NCBI RefSeq assembly: GCF_005845215.1
Contig: NZ_SPHO01000005.1
Coordinates: forward strand, 1-64,000
Origin: Clostridium sp. 1001271st1 H5
Lineage (GTDB): Bacteria > Bacillota > Clostridia > Lachnospirales > Lachnospiraceae
Direction: 5' to 3'
DNA: 64,000 nt
The notes beneath the pieces were generated by a model. The model did no database searches. It worked only from the letters and a program-made list of their open reading frames with translations, and had not been told where the DNA came from. The position numbers and the translations under genes were made by a program. Shown here one piece after another: positions 35,160 to 44,075 of the stretch; position 1 is the first letter of the stretch, and the number at the start of each line of letters is the position of its first letter.

Positions 35160-35425
35160 CATGCTGTCTCTGCCGGCGACGGAGTTTATTATGCTTGAGC
35201 AGTTAAATAACTTCCAGTTGTTGGGACTGAAAAAATGGAAGTTGTCAAGTTGAATCATGAAAGGCAGATGTCAAAAGTAACTAAAATATGCATGGGAGGT
35301 TTTATAGATGGATATTGTATCAAGTAGTCAATCGCGATACTATAATGCAGACATATTATATTCCCCGCAAGGTGGTTTTATCTGATAAAATACAATTTGA
35401 GTTGGGAAAAGGAGAATCATAAATT
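35160..35425. other. Spacer with coding scraps
   Basis: About 266 bases without an intact gene. A 26-codon frame at about 35308-35388 (M-D-I-V-S-S-S-Q-S) has GGGAGG upstream and a double stop; it may be a remnant. GGGAAAAGGAG lies before the next gene. Confidence 0.35.
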
Positions 35426-36517
35426 ATGAGAATAGCACAGATGGAAGCGGCAAAAAATTCAATGGTGGAGTGGTTATCCCACCCACAGGTACTCGGTAAA
35501 ATTCCCACGAAGATTGAATGTACAGGAACATTTGACTTGCATGGAATGCGATATTACATATTTAAATATAAAAGAAGCCTCCTGGGAAAATGGCTGCTGG
35601 GGGTATGCGGCGGCTATGAGGGAGAGACGCTGGAACACTGCGGCCATGTCTACAGTAATATGGAGGAATACCATGAGGCGGCTTCCGTTAAAGCGGCCAC
35701 AGAGATTGTGGAACAGCTCCGAGTCTATTGGATGGAGCAAGCAAAACAGGAGGAAAGGCGCAAGGAGAGCAGTGGAAAATTTGCTGGTTTTGTCTTATTA
35801 TCAGAGCCCTGCTGGGATAAGCGGCAGCTGATTTTGGACCTGAAAGAAAAATGGGATTTAGAAGTGGCGGAGGATGAAGATGAAAAGGGAAACGATGTCC
35901 CCTTGGTGTTTTATATTGGTAATATGACCGCTGCGGTCAGCCTGATGCCTGCTCCAGTTCCCGATGGTGAAGCAGAGAAAAATGCGGAAAACAATTATAT
36001 GTGGCCGGAAGCTGTGAACACAGCCAGAGCGCATAAGGCACATCTCTTAGTCGCTGTGCTGGGCAAGGAAGAAAATCTTTTGGAACGCGGCAAGCTCTTT
36101 ACCAAGATTGTCTCCTGCTGCTGCAGGCAGAAAAATGCTACCGGTGTCTATACCAGCGGAGTTGTGTTTGAGCCGCGCGTTTATGAGGGGTTTGCGGATA
36201 TGATGAAGGAGGATGAACTCCCTGTCTTTAACTGGATCTGGTTTGGACTTTACCGAAGTGAGAAGGGCGTATGCTGCTACACCTATGGCATGGATATCTT
36301 TGGAAAGGACGAGATGGAAGTGTTGGACGCCAAAGCCGAGCCATCAGAGGTGAGGGACTTCCTGGTCAGTCTGGTATCCTATGTTCTGGAATATGATGTA
36401 ATCCTGCGTGACGGGGAGACCATCGGCTTTACAGCGGACGATAAGCATACCATTACCTTAAACGAGGGGGTTTCCCTGCCGGGAATGACCTTGAAAATCG
36501 GTTTTCAGGAGTCATGA
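35426..36517 (+). CDS. DUF4261 domain-containing protein
   Basis: This 363-residue soluble protein has a C-terminal half of DUF4261 type (G-F-V-L-L-S-E-P-C-W-D, A-H-K-A-H-L-L-V-A-V-L-G, F-N-W-I-W-F-G-L-Y, T-Y-G-M-D-I-F-G-K-D-E-M-E-V). DUF4261 proteins occur often as immunity partners of secreted toxins and in unknown contexts. The N-terminal 110 residues are less familiar. AAAGGAG precedes the ATG. It fits the immunity-like array on both sides. Confidence 0.78.
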   Translation: MRIAQMEAAKNSMVEWLSHPQVLGKIPTKIECTGTFDLHGMRYYIFKYKRSLLGKWLLGVCGGYEGETLEHCGHVYSNMEEYHEAASVKAATEIVEQLRVYWMEQAKQEERRKESSGKFAGFVLLSEPCWDKRQLILDLKEKWDLEVAEDEDEKGNDVPLVFYIGNMTAAVSLMPAPVPDGEAEKNAENNYMWPEAVNTARAHKAHLLVAVLGKEENLLERGKLFTKIVSCCCRQKNATGVYTSGVVFEPRVYEGFADMMKEDELPVFNWIWFGLYRSEKGVCCYTYGMDIFGKDEMEVLDAKAEPSEVRDFLVSLVSYVLEYDVILRDGETIGFTADDKHTITLNEGVSLPGMTLKIGFQES

Positions 36518-36833
36518 CAGCAGTACAGGCGTCGAAACCACGGATATACAATGTGATGCAGGCGATATTGAAATAACAGGAGATATTCAGGGCAAAATAA
36601 ATCTGAACAATGATATGGGGCATGTTATAATCAAAACAACAACGGCTGCTGAGTCCATCAACTACAATCTGACTATAGATATGGGAACATTGCTGGTAGA
36701 TGGCAGGGAATATAAAGAGTACTTCACCCAAAATGGAGCGCCGTATTCGCTCTGGGCAAGGACTAAAGCGGGTAATATGGAAGTCTATCATTTGACGGCT
36801 ATTGATAAAGAAGCTACAGTCAGAAACCCATAA
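36518..36833 (+). pseudogene. DUF4097-like beta-strand protein, truncated
   Basis: From just after the previous stop, an open frame reads T-G-V-E-T-T-D-I-Q-C-D-A-G-D-I-E-I-T-G-D-I-Q-style repeats, then I-N-L-N-N-D-M-G-H-V-I-I-K. These are the strand repeats of DUF4097-type surface or cell-envelope proteins. There is no start codon until M-G-H-V at 36615, which leaves 72 residues. The 5' part was lost where this gene meets the DUF4261 gene. Confidence 0.5.
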
Positions 36834-36950
36834 GGTGATTGCTAGCAGTTGGAGTGATTGTAGCTTTTGCAAATAAACAAAAAGTCAAAGCCTTTGCAGG
36901 CATACTAAGGAGGGGAAGGTAGATGATAGAGATAGCGGAGGTACAAAAAA

Positions 36951-37622
36951 ATGACAGAAGTTTACTATATTGAGGATGATGAAAATATTGCACAGGCAGT
37001 AAAAGACTATCTTGAGCAGCGGGGATGCAGGGTGAAAATTCTGGAAAGGATTGCAGACGCACAGCAGGCGCTGCGAGACGATATTCCTGCCATTGTTTTA
37101 GTAGACTGGAATATGCCGGATGGCCGAGGAGATAACCTGTGTCAATGGATACGAAGAAACTGGAGAGAGCTTCCGATTATTTTTATTACAGCAAGAGGGG
37201 ATTCCTGTGATATTGTTACAGGGTTTCAAAGCGGTGCGGACGACTATGTGGTAAAACCCTTTGATTTAGAAGTATTATACTCACGGATATTGGCGTTGCT
37301 TCGCAGAAGCGGTAATGTTGCAGAGCAGTATCTTTCTTGTGACGAAATCAGAATAGACCAGAACCGGCGAGTCGTTTCTTACTGTTCAGAAGAAATAAAT
37401 GTAAGTGCTGCGGAGTATCAACTGCTCTTGTACATGATGCAGAATAAGGGAAAAACGGTTACCCGGGAAAAAATATTGCAGCAGGTATGGGATGTGAATG
37501 GAAATTATGTGAATAACAACACACTTACAGTGACCATGAAGCGCTTACGGGATAAACTGCATCAGCCTTCTTGTCTGAAAACGGTCAGGAGCATTGGATA
37601 CCGCATGGAGGACACGAAATGA
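36951..37622 (+). CDS. OmpR-family response regulator (second system)
   Basis: This regulator has 223 residues. The receiver has Y-I-E-D-D-E at the start, the phosphoacceptor in L-V-D-W-N-M-P, T in F-I-T-A-R and K in V-V-K-P-F. The winged-helix domain ends S-I-G-Y-R-M. CGGAGG lies upstream of the ATG. Its stop overlaps the kinase start as ATGA, so both are co-translated. It is diverged from the regulator at 23196 and belongs to a separate module. Confidence 0.9.
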   Translation: MTEVYYIEDDENIAQAVKDYLEQRGCRVKILERIADAQQALRDDIPAIVLVDWNMPDGRGDNLCQWIRRNWRELPIIFITARGDSCDIVTGFQSGADDYVVKPFDLEVLYSRILALLRRSGNVAEQYLSCDEIRIDQNRRVVSYCSEEINVSAAEYQLLLYMMQNKGKTVTREKILQQVWDVNGNYVNNNTLTVTMKRLRDKLHQPSCLKTVRSIGYRMEDTK

Positions 37623-38803
37623 GTGGGCGGAAGAATGTTTTGACAACGATAGGGTTTGTTCTGTCTGTCAGTCTGATTGCTTCTGCGATTGCTGTGATGC
37701 TGACTTCTCGTTATTACAGCCGGCTTCAATTTGATTCATTAAATGAAATATGCGGTGTAATGCTTCAGCAGGAACCGGAAGCAGAGAAAATAATTTTTAG
37801 AGCATTGAAAGAATATACAAGTGGAACTGTTAATGGTGCATGGGGACGTAATGTTTTGTCTGAATGGGGATATGGTATCGCTGACTTTTCCGGTTTTTCT
37901 TTTATGCAAAATCTGTGTTTTGCGGCCATAGGATTTCTGGCAGGTAGTATTCTGTTTGTGATTACTTTTTTATACCGGAACAGAAAGGAAAATTTGCGTA
38001 TTCGTGCATTAGCCGATTATTTGGAACAGGTTAATATGGGAAAAGCAGAGATTTTATCGGCCTCTGGGGAGGATGATTTTTCTAAACTGGAAGATGAAAT
38101 TTACAAGACGGTGACATTCTTATATCAAACAAAAGATAAAGCGGTTCAGGTGAGAAATGATTATGCTGAAAATTTATACAATATAGCACACCAGATAAAG
38201 ACGCCAATCACTGCCATTTCTTTGTCTGTGCAGACCATGCGAAAAGGAAATAAACGAGAACAGACGGAAAAAATACAAAAGCAGCTTTTAAGACTAACCC
38301 GATTAGAGGAAGGTTTGCTTGTTTTATCCCGGTTTGATGCAGGTACACTGGTTCTTCAAAAAGCGGAAATAGATGTTCTGACGGTACTTGTTCTTGCCGC
38401 CGATAATTTACAGGAATTGTTTACGGAATCCGGGACATCGATTGACATTCCAGAGCTAGGAGAAATGGCGATCACAGCCGATTTGGAGTGGACGATGGAG
38501 GCAGTCATAAATTTGATGAAAAACTGTATGGAACATAACCGGGGAGGTCTCATACACTGTACATATGGACAGAATCCATTATATACGGAAATCTTGATTT
38601 GGGATGAAGGAAATGGATTTGCCAAAGAGGATATTCCACACCTTTTTGAACGGTTTTACCGGGGGAAAAATGCCTGTGCCGGAGGAATCGGCATAGGGCT
38701 GGCATTGGCAAAAGAGATTATTGAGAGACAAAACGGAACGATACATGCTAAAAATATGCCAGACGGTGGTGCTTGCTTTGAAATTCGCTTTTATTGTCAC
38801 TGA
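37619..38803 (+). CDS. Sensor histidine kinase (second system)
   Basis: This kinase has about 394 residues. Membrane segments near 8-28 and 97-120 enclose an external loop of about 70 residues. The phosphoacceptor box is I-A-H-Q-I-K-T-P-I; the ATP-binding boxes are N-L-M-K-N-C-M-E, D-E-G-N-G-F and G-I-G-I-G-L-A-L. The ATG at 37619 is chosen for the 4-base overlap with the regulator gene; the longer frame from 37571 runs inside it. It probably responds to the substrate of the transporter that follows. Confidence 0.88.
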   Translation: MSGRKNVLTTIGFVLSVSLIASAIAVMLTSRYYSRLQFDSLNEICGVMLQQEPEAEKIIFRALKEYTSGTVNGAWGRNVLSEWGYGIADFSGFSFMQNLCFAAIGFLAGSILFVITFLYRNRKENLRIRALADYLEQVNMGKAEILSASGEDDFSKLEDEIYKTVTFLYQTKDKAVQVRNDYAENLYNIAHQIKTPITAISLSVQTMRKGNKREQTEKIQKQLLRLTRLEEGLLVLSRFDAGTLVLQKAEIDVLTVLVLAADNLQELFTESGTSIDIPELGEMAITADLEWTMEAVINLMKNCMEHNRGGLIHCTYGQNPLYTEILIWDEGNGFAKEDIPHLFERFYRGKNACAGGIGIGLALAKEIIERQNGTIHAKNMPDGGACFEIRFYCH

Positions 38804-38827
38804 GTTGTAATTTTCGTTTGCTATAAT
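38794..38827 (+). promoter_or_regulatory. Candidate activator site and promoter of the second ABC operon
   Basis: TTGTCA (38794-38799) and TTGTAA (38805-38810) are near-direct repeats 11 bases apart; TATAAT at 38822-38827 is a perfect -10. There is no standard -35 at the right distance. The repeats overlap the end of the kinase gene. Confidence 0.42.
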
Positions 38828-38867
38828 AATAGGGAACTTCAAAAGCCCCATAGGAGGAAACAACGAA

Positions 38868-39548
38868 ATGGACATTTTAGTGTGCGAAAAAGTTCGCAAG
38901 GTATACGGCTTTGGCAATAATCAAGTGACCGCATTGGATGGAATTGACCTGACAGTCAGGAAGGGGGAATTTGTGGCGATTGTTGGAGCATCCGGTTCAG
39001 GAAAATCCACACTGCTGCACATTTTAGGAAGCGTTGAAAAACCTACAAGTGGAAAAGTTACAATAGACGGCACGGATCTTTCCAGGCTGAATCAGACACA
39101 GGCTGCAATTTTCAGAAGAAGAAAGGTAGGCCTGGTGTACCAGTTTTATAACCTGATTCCCACGCTTACTGTACGGAAAAATATTCTTATGCCGCTTGCA
39201 CTTGATAAGAAGAAACCCAACAAAGACTATTTTGAAAAAGTAGTCCATTCTCTTGGGATTTCTGATAAGCTTGAATTTTTACCGAATCAGTTGTCTGGCG
39301 GGCAGCAGCAACGAGTGGCGATTGCCCGTTCTCTGATTTATCGCCCTGCACTGCTTTTGGCGGACGAGCCGACAGGAAATCTGGATCAAAAAAACACGAA
39401 AGAACTGATTGATATGGTAAAGCTCTCTAATCGGAATCTGGGGCAGACGATTCTGCTGATTACTCATGATGAAAAGGTAGCTTTAGAGGCAGACCGTATT
39501 ATAACCATAGAAGACGGCGCCATCAAAAGTGATGAATGTCGGAGGTAA
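38868..39548 (+). CDS. ABC transporter ATP-binding protein (second system)
   Basis: This 226-residue MacB-type ATPase has Walker A G-A-S-G-S-G-K-S-T, Q-loop V-Y-Q-F-Y-N-L-I, signature L-S-G-G-Q-Q-Q-R, Walker B L-L-L-A-D-E-P-T-G and switch region L-I-T-H-D. AGGAGG precedes the ATG. It lies directly before its permease gene, whose ribosome site sits inside the end of this gene. Confidence 0.92.
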   Translation: MDILVCEKVRKVYGFGNNQVTALDGIDLTVRKGEFVAIVGASGSGKSTLLHILGSVEKPTSGKVTIDGTDLSRLNQTQAAIFRRRKVGLVYQFYNLIPTLTVRKNILMPLALDKKKPNKDYFEKVVHSLGISDKLEFLPNQLSGGQQQRVAIARSLIYRPALLLADEPTGNLDQKNTKELIDMVKLSNRNLGQTILLITHDEKVALEADRIITIEDGAIKSDECRR

Positions 39549-39553
39549 TGGAT

Positions 39554-41767
39554 ATGTGGAGAGATTATTCATCCGGCTATATTAAAAATAATCGTTCGTC
39601 TGGCATTACCATTATGATTGCTGCATTTATTTCAGCACTGCTTTTGTCATTATTATGCGGGTTATTTTATAATACATGGAAATACGAGGTTGAAAGAATT
39701 GAACTGGAAGAAGGCAGTTGGCAAAGCCGGATTACAGGAGCATTTGATGCAGAAGATGTGGAAACCATAAAAACCTTTGGAAACGTAAAGGATGCAGTGG
39801 TAAATGAGAAAGAAACCAGAAACCAGGAAATGACCATAGACATTTATTTTAATGATATGAGGAAGGCGTTTGAAGATACGTCCCGAATTGTCACATTGAT
39901 TGGAGAAAAATCGGAAACGGTCACTTATAATCATGAGCTTCTGGCCATGTATTTCATACGTGATCCGCAGGATACGGCGCCAAGGCTACTGTTTCCTCTG
40001 TTCCTATTCATAACGATAATGGCATCCGTTTCACTGATTGTTATTATACATAATTCCTTTGCGGTCTCTATGAATGCAAGAATTTACCAGTTTGGTATTT
40101 TTTCCAGCATTGGAGCTACACCAAAGCAAATACGGTCATGCCTTTTACAGGAAGCATTTGTTCTGTGTGCCATACCCGTTATGACAGGAAATATATTGGG
40201 GATCGTTATTAGCAGGGGGCTGCTGAACTTTATAAATATGCTGTTGGGAAGCAGGATAGAAGGCAGACATGAGGCGGTTTTCGGCTATCATCCCTATGTA
40301 CTTTTTATTACCTTGCTCGTAACGATTCTGACCATATGGATTTCTGCATGGCTTCCTGCCCGAAAGCTAAGCAGGCTGACACCGCTGGAGGCGATTAAAA
40401 ACACAGGTGAATTGCAGCTGAAGTGTAAGAAAAAATCGCCGTTTCTCACTCTTTTATTTGGAATGGAAGGAGAACTGGCAGGACAGGCTTTGAAATCGCA
40501 GCGGAAACCTCTGCGAACAGCATCACTTAGTTTGATACTTTCTTTCATGGCATTTACAATCATGCAGTGCTTTTTCTCGATGTCGGAAATTAGTACAAGG
40601 GAAACATATTTTGAGCGTTATCAGAATGTATGGGACGTGATGGTGTCAGTCAAAGATACAGATGTGGTTTCTTTTGAAAAAATAAAGGACATACAAGACC
40701 TTTCCGGTGTAAAAAGTTCCATTGCATATCAAAAAGCGGCAGCGAAAAGAATGATTACAGAAGCTGAATTAAGTGAAGAGATGAAAAGCTTTGGTGGTTT
40801 TTCCAATGCTTCTAATCATTCCGTTGCACAAACAGAGGATGGCTGGCTGGTAAACGCCCCGCTTATTATATTGGATGATGCAAGCTTTCAGCGATACTGT
40901 GAACAGATTGGCATTACTCCACGGCTTGATGGGGCAGTTGTCAGAAATCAGATCCGGGATATGACAAATCCGGATTTCAGGCATCCGGAGTATATGCAAT
41001 ATATAAAGGGAGAAAAAGACACCAGCATAATAAAACCGTCCGAAAAGGGAGAAACGATGGTGGAACTCCCTGTTTTAGCATATACGGAGGAAGTGCCTGC
41101 TTTAAGGGAGGAGTATGGGAAGTCTGATGATTATGAGTTGGTTCATTTTATGCCGGCGTCTCTGTGGAGGGAAATAAAGGAAAAAATTGCAGGGGGTGAA
41201 GACGATACGTACATTTGCATTCTTGGCAACAAAAATGAAACGTTAGAGGAATTAAATGAACTGCAGACAGCAATGATTCAGACCATAGGGGAAACATATA
41301 CAGTGGAAAGTGAGAATCGCATTCAGGAACTGGAGACAAATGACAGAATGATTCAGGGAATGATGGCTATTTTCAGCGGCTTCTGTGTTTTGCTTGCAAT
41401 CATTGGGATCGGTAACGTGTTTTCCAATACACTTGGTTTTGTGCGCCAGAGAAAGAGGGAATTTGCCAGATATATGTCTGTCGGAATGACACCGCAGGAA
41501 ATCAGGAAAATGTTCTGTATTGAGGCACTGGTCATTGCCGGCCGTCCGGTATTGTTTACAATTCCGCTGGCCATTCTTGCGGTGGGCGCTATGCTGCGGA
41601 GGAGTTATCTGGAAGTGAGTATTTTTATTGCTGAAGCTCCATTTATTTCCATTGGCGCTTTCCTGTTTGCTATTTGGGGAACCGTAACATTTGCATATTA
41701 TCTTGGCTGGAAAAAGATACGGAAAATAAATTTGGCTGAGGTTTTGCGAGACGATACAATGATTTAG
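39554..41767 (+). CDS. ABC transporter permease, FtsX-type (second system)
   Basis: This 737-residue permease has an N-terminal membrane segment (about 20-42), an external part to about 145, and an FtsX core of three segments (about 150-175, 205-235, 255-275). Another anchor (about 325-345), a large external domain (about 350-605) and three final segments (about 612-635, 660-690, 700-725) complete it. The start at 39554 is chosen for CGGAGG eight bases upstream. With its ATPase it resembles lantibiotic/bacitracin-type detoxifying exporters, but the substrate is unknown. Confidence 0.88.
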   Translation: MWRDYSSGYIKNNRSSGITIMIAAFISALLLSLLCGLFYNTWKYEVERIELEEGSWQSRITGAFDAEDVETIKTFGNVKDAVVNEKETRNQEMTIDIYFNDMRKAFEDTSRIVTLIGEKSETVTYNHELLAMYFIRDPQDTAPRLLFPLFLFITIMASVSLIVIIHNSFAVSMNARIYQFGIFSSIGATPKQIRSCLLQEAFVLCAIPVMTGNILGIVISRGLLNFINMLLGSRIEGRHEAVFGYHPYVLFITLLVTILTIWISAWLPARKLSRLTPLEAIKNTGELQLKCKKKSPFLTLLFGMEGELAGQALKSQRKPLRTASLSLILSFMAFTIMQCFFSMSEISTRETYFERYQNVWDVMVSVKDTDVVSFEKIKDIQDLSGVKSSIAYQKAAAKRMITEAELSEEMKSFGGFSNASNHSVAQTEDGWLVNAPLIILDDASFQRYCEQIGITPRLDGAVVRNQIRDMTNPDFRHPEYMQYIKGEKDTSIIKPSEKGETMVELPVLAYTEEVPALREEYGKSDDYELVHFMPASLWREIKEKIAGGEDDTYICILGNKNETLEELNELQTAMIQTIGETYTVESENRIQELETNDRMIQGMMAIFSGFCVLLAIIGIGNVFSNTLGFVRQRKREFARYMSVGMTPQEIRKMFCIEALVIAGRPVLFTIPLAILAVGAMLRRSYLEVSIFIAEAPFISIGAFLFAIWGTVTFAYYLGWKKIRKINLAEVLRDDTMI

Positions 41768-41785
41768 AGGGGAGGCGGTGTTCTA

Positions 41786-42433
41786 ATGAAAATAGAAATA
41801 GGGAAAGCATTTCCACAGTATTTCAAACCCTTATACCCAGAGGAATTTGAATTATTTTCACATTTTGAAACGACAGCAGGCATACCAACCGTTTTATTTG
41901 CAATCACGACATGGAAAGAGAACGGAAAGCCGAATGTCTGTTTTCATGCATGGAGTTGTTTTCATGGCGATAAGACAGCTTTTTTTGCTGTCATGGGAAA
42001 CCTTTATCAGCATACCCATACCTATGCAAATATCCAAAGAGAAAAGTGCTTTTGTATCAATTTTTTGCCGATAAGCTATTATGATAAGCTGGTAGATACT
42101 ATTAACCATAACGATTACGACGCAGATGAATTTTCAGTGGGAAATTTTTCTGTTGTAAATGCCAAAACCATTTATGCCCCCATGATACAGGAAGCATTTT
42201 TAAACATAGAGTGTACCTTGAAAGAAATACAGGATTTAAGCGGCGCAGGTATTACGTCGATGATCATCGGACAGGTACAGCATATTTCTGTTGAAGAAGA
42301 ATATGCACAGGGTTATGAAAAACGATATAGAAAAGATGGTTTTATGATGTTAATTCCTGCCCCACAGGACCTGAAAACCGGAGAACCTAATCGATCAGCG
42401 ATTGCAACGGTAAACATTGAAAAGTATGATTGA
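41786..42433 (+). CDS. Flavin reductase-like protein
   Basis: This 215-residue protein has a flavin reductase/FMN-binding split-barrel pattern: T-V-L-F-A-I-T-T-W-K-E-N-G-K-P-N near the start, then F-F-A-V-M-G-N and I-N-F-L-P-I-S. GAGGCGG precedes the ATG. It overlaps the region before the nitroreductase gene, with which it may work in redox metabolism of FMN-linked substrates (inference). Confidence 0.75.
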   Translation: MKIEIGKAFPQYFKPLYPEEFELFSHFETTAGIPTVLFAITTWKENGKPNVCFHAWSCFHGDKTAFFAVMGNLYQHTHTYANIQREKCFCINFLPISYYDKLVDTINHNDYDADEFSVGNFSVVNAKTIYAPMIQEAFLNIECTLKEIQDLSGAGITSMIIGQVQHISVEEEYAQGYEKRYRKDGFMMLIPAPQDLKTGEPNRSAIATVNIEKYD

Positions 42434-42488
42434 TAAATTACAGGTTGTCGGGCAGAACAAATTAGAATTTGAAAGGACAAGAGTAAAA

Positions 42489-43082
42489 ATGATTTCTGCA
42501 ATTTATGATAGACGAAGTATAAGAAAATTTATAGATAAACCTATATCTGAAAAAGATATGACAGACATTATCCAAAGTGGAATAAAAGCACCTTCTTCTA
42601 AAAACAGACAACCGTGGAAATTTATTGTGATACAAGGAAATGCTAAAGAGGAAATGCTAAAAAATTTTCGTCAAGGAATCGAAAGAGAAGAAAGCGTTAG
42701 TACCTTGTTGTCACAGAGCAAACAACACATAGCTGCTGCAAAACACACGATTGATATAATGGCAGAAGCACCAGTGATAGTTTTTGTTGTTAATTCATTG
42801 GGGAAAAGTATTATGGAAAAATTATCAACGGAAGAACGTGTTTATGAAATCTGTAATATTCAGTCTATAAGTGCTGCTATACAAAATATGCTTCTTGCTG
42901 CTACTGAAAAAGGAATAGGTAGTCTTTGGATATGTGACATTTATTTTGCATATTCAGAATTGTGTAAGTGGTTGGATAGTGACGGACAACTTATTGCAGC
43001 GATTGCATTTGGTTATCCAAATGAATTTCCTAAAGAAAGACCACGCAAGAATATTGATGATGTAGTGGAGTGGAGAAACTAA
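42489..43082 (+). CDS. Nitroreductase family protein
   Basis: This protein of about 197 residues has the FMN-nitroreductase opening R-R-S-I-R-K-F-I and A-P-S-S-K-N-R-Q-P-W-K-F (FMN contacts), and L-L-A-A-T-E-K-G-I-G-S-L-W near the C-terminal half. The enzyme should reduce nitro compounds or quinones with NAD(P)H. The ATG at 42489 with AAAGGA upstream replaces a longer frame from 42417. The gene is strikingly AT-rich (a line counted by hand gives about 32% G+C), unlike its neighbours, pointing to a separate origin. Confidence 0.85.
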   Translation: MISAIYDRRSIRKFIDKPISEKDMTDIIQSGIKAPSSKNRQPWKFIVIQGNAKEEMLKNFRQGIEREESVSTLLSQSKQHIAAAKHTIDIMAEAPVIVFVVNSLGKSIMEKLSTEERVYEICNIQSISAAIQNMLLAATEKGIGSLWICDIYFAYSELCKWLDSDGQLIAAIAFGYPNEFPKERPRKNIDDVVEWRN

Positions 43083-43125
43083 TTTGTCAAAGTGACAACT
43101 TTGAATTTGACGAGGTAATTGATAT

Positions 43126-43746
43126 ATGAACACAAATGAACAATGGTTAAAATGGGCGGTAGAATTACAGAGTTTGGCACAAGCAGGGCTATTCTATGCA
43201 AAAGATAATTTTGATACGGAAAGATATGAGAGAATTAGAGAAATTTCCGCTGAAATGATTAGTCATAAAACAGGAATTCCTTTAGAAAAAGTAAAAGATT
43301 TATTCTGTAATGAAATAGGTTACCAAACACCTAAAATTGATACGCGAGCTGCTATTTTTCAACAAGATAAAATTTTGTTAGTACATGAAAAAAATGATAC
43401 ATGGTCACTACCAGGTGGATGGTGTGATGTTGATGTGTCAGTAAAGGAAAATACAATTAAGGAAGTCAAAGAAGAAGCAGGTTTAGATGTGTCTGCTGAT
43501 TTGGTCATAGCCGTACAAGATAGAGAAAAACATAATTTGCCTATTTATGCTTACAAGGTATGTAAAATTTTTGTACTTTGCTCTGTTGTTGGTGGAAGTT
43601 TTTTAGAAAACATTGAAACAATAGAAAGTAAATATTTTGGTATTGATGAATTACCTCAATTAGCATTAGAAAAAAATAATGTAGAACAAATACAAATGTG
43701 TTTTGAAGCATATCATTCAGAAAACTGGAAAACAATAATTGATTAA
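43126..43746 (+). CDS. NUDIX hydrolase with N-terminal domain
   Basis: This 206-residue protein has an N-terminal helical domain (1-65) of the NUDIX N-terminal type, followed by the NUDIX fold. The NUDIX box reads G-G-W-C-D-V-D-V-S-V-K-E-N, then K-E-V-K-E-E-A-G-L. The usual Arg before Glu is Lys, while the metal-binding E-x-x-E-E is intact. It probably hydrolyses a nucleoside-diphosphate-linked compound. Like the nitroreductase gene it is AT-rich, and the two likely arrived together. Confidence 0.85.
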   Translation: MNTNEQWLKWAVELQSLAQAGLFYAKDNFDTERYERIREISAEMISHKTGIPLEKVKDLFCNEIGYQTPKIDTRAAIFQQDKILLVHEKNDTWSLPGGWCDVDVSVKENTIKEVKEEAGLDVSADLVIAVQDREKHNLPIYAYKVCKIFVLCSVVGGSFLENIETIESKYFGIDELPQLALEKNNVEQIQMCFEAYHSENWKTIID

Positions 43747-44075
43747 ATTCCAGTTTGTGGGATTAGAAAACTTTAATTTATTAATGCACCGTATTCATGT
43801 AGAAAACTACTATGCGATATAGTTATTTTTAAAAAGTTGAATAAAAAGCATTATTAAAAATGTTTTTGGAGAGGAATATGGTAGTAATCAATGAGAAATT
43901 TAAAAGAAATATTATTTCCTAAAGAAGTAAAACCAATAAGACTGTTCGGATTTCGTGTTTTTAATATAGGCGGCCGAATAAGATGGCTGCTAAATTTGTT
44001 TAAGAAATAGCCAAGTGATGGTAAAAATAAAACTCAAGTTGTACCGTTGCGAAGATAAATAGGAGGAAAGTTCAG
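43747..44075 (+). other. 329-base spacer with a 39-codon basic peptide frame
   Basis: No full gene is seen. An open frame at 43891-44010 encodes M-R-N-L-K-E-I-L-F-P-K and ends L-L-N-L-F-K-K; it is basic and amphipathic. The nearest ribosome site (GAGAGG) fits a different ATG at 43878 that gives only 14 codons. It may be a remnant or a small peptide gene. Confidence 0.3.

Noticed and set aside
43891..44010. AgrD-like signal peptide gene
   Set aside because: The 39-residue basic peptide lacks the Cys/Ser needed for a thiolactone ring, has no acidic tail and has no agrB gene near it.
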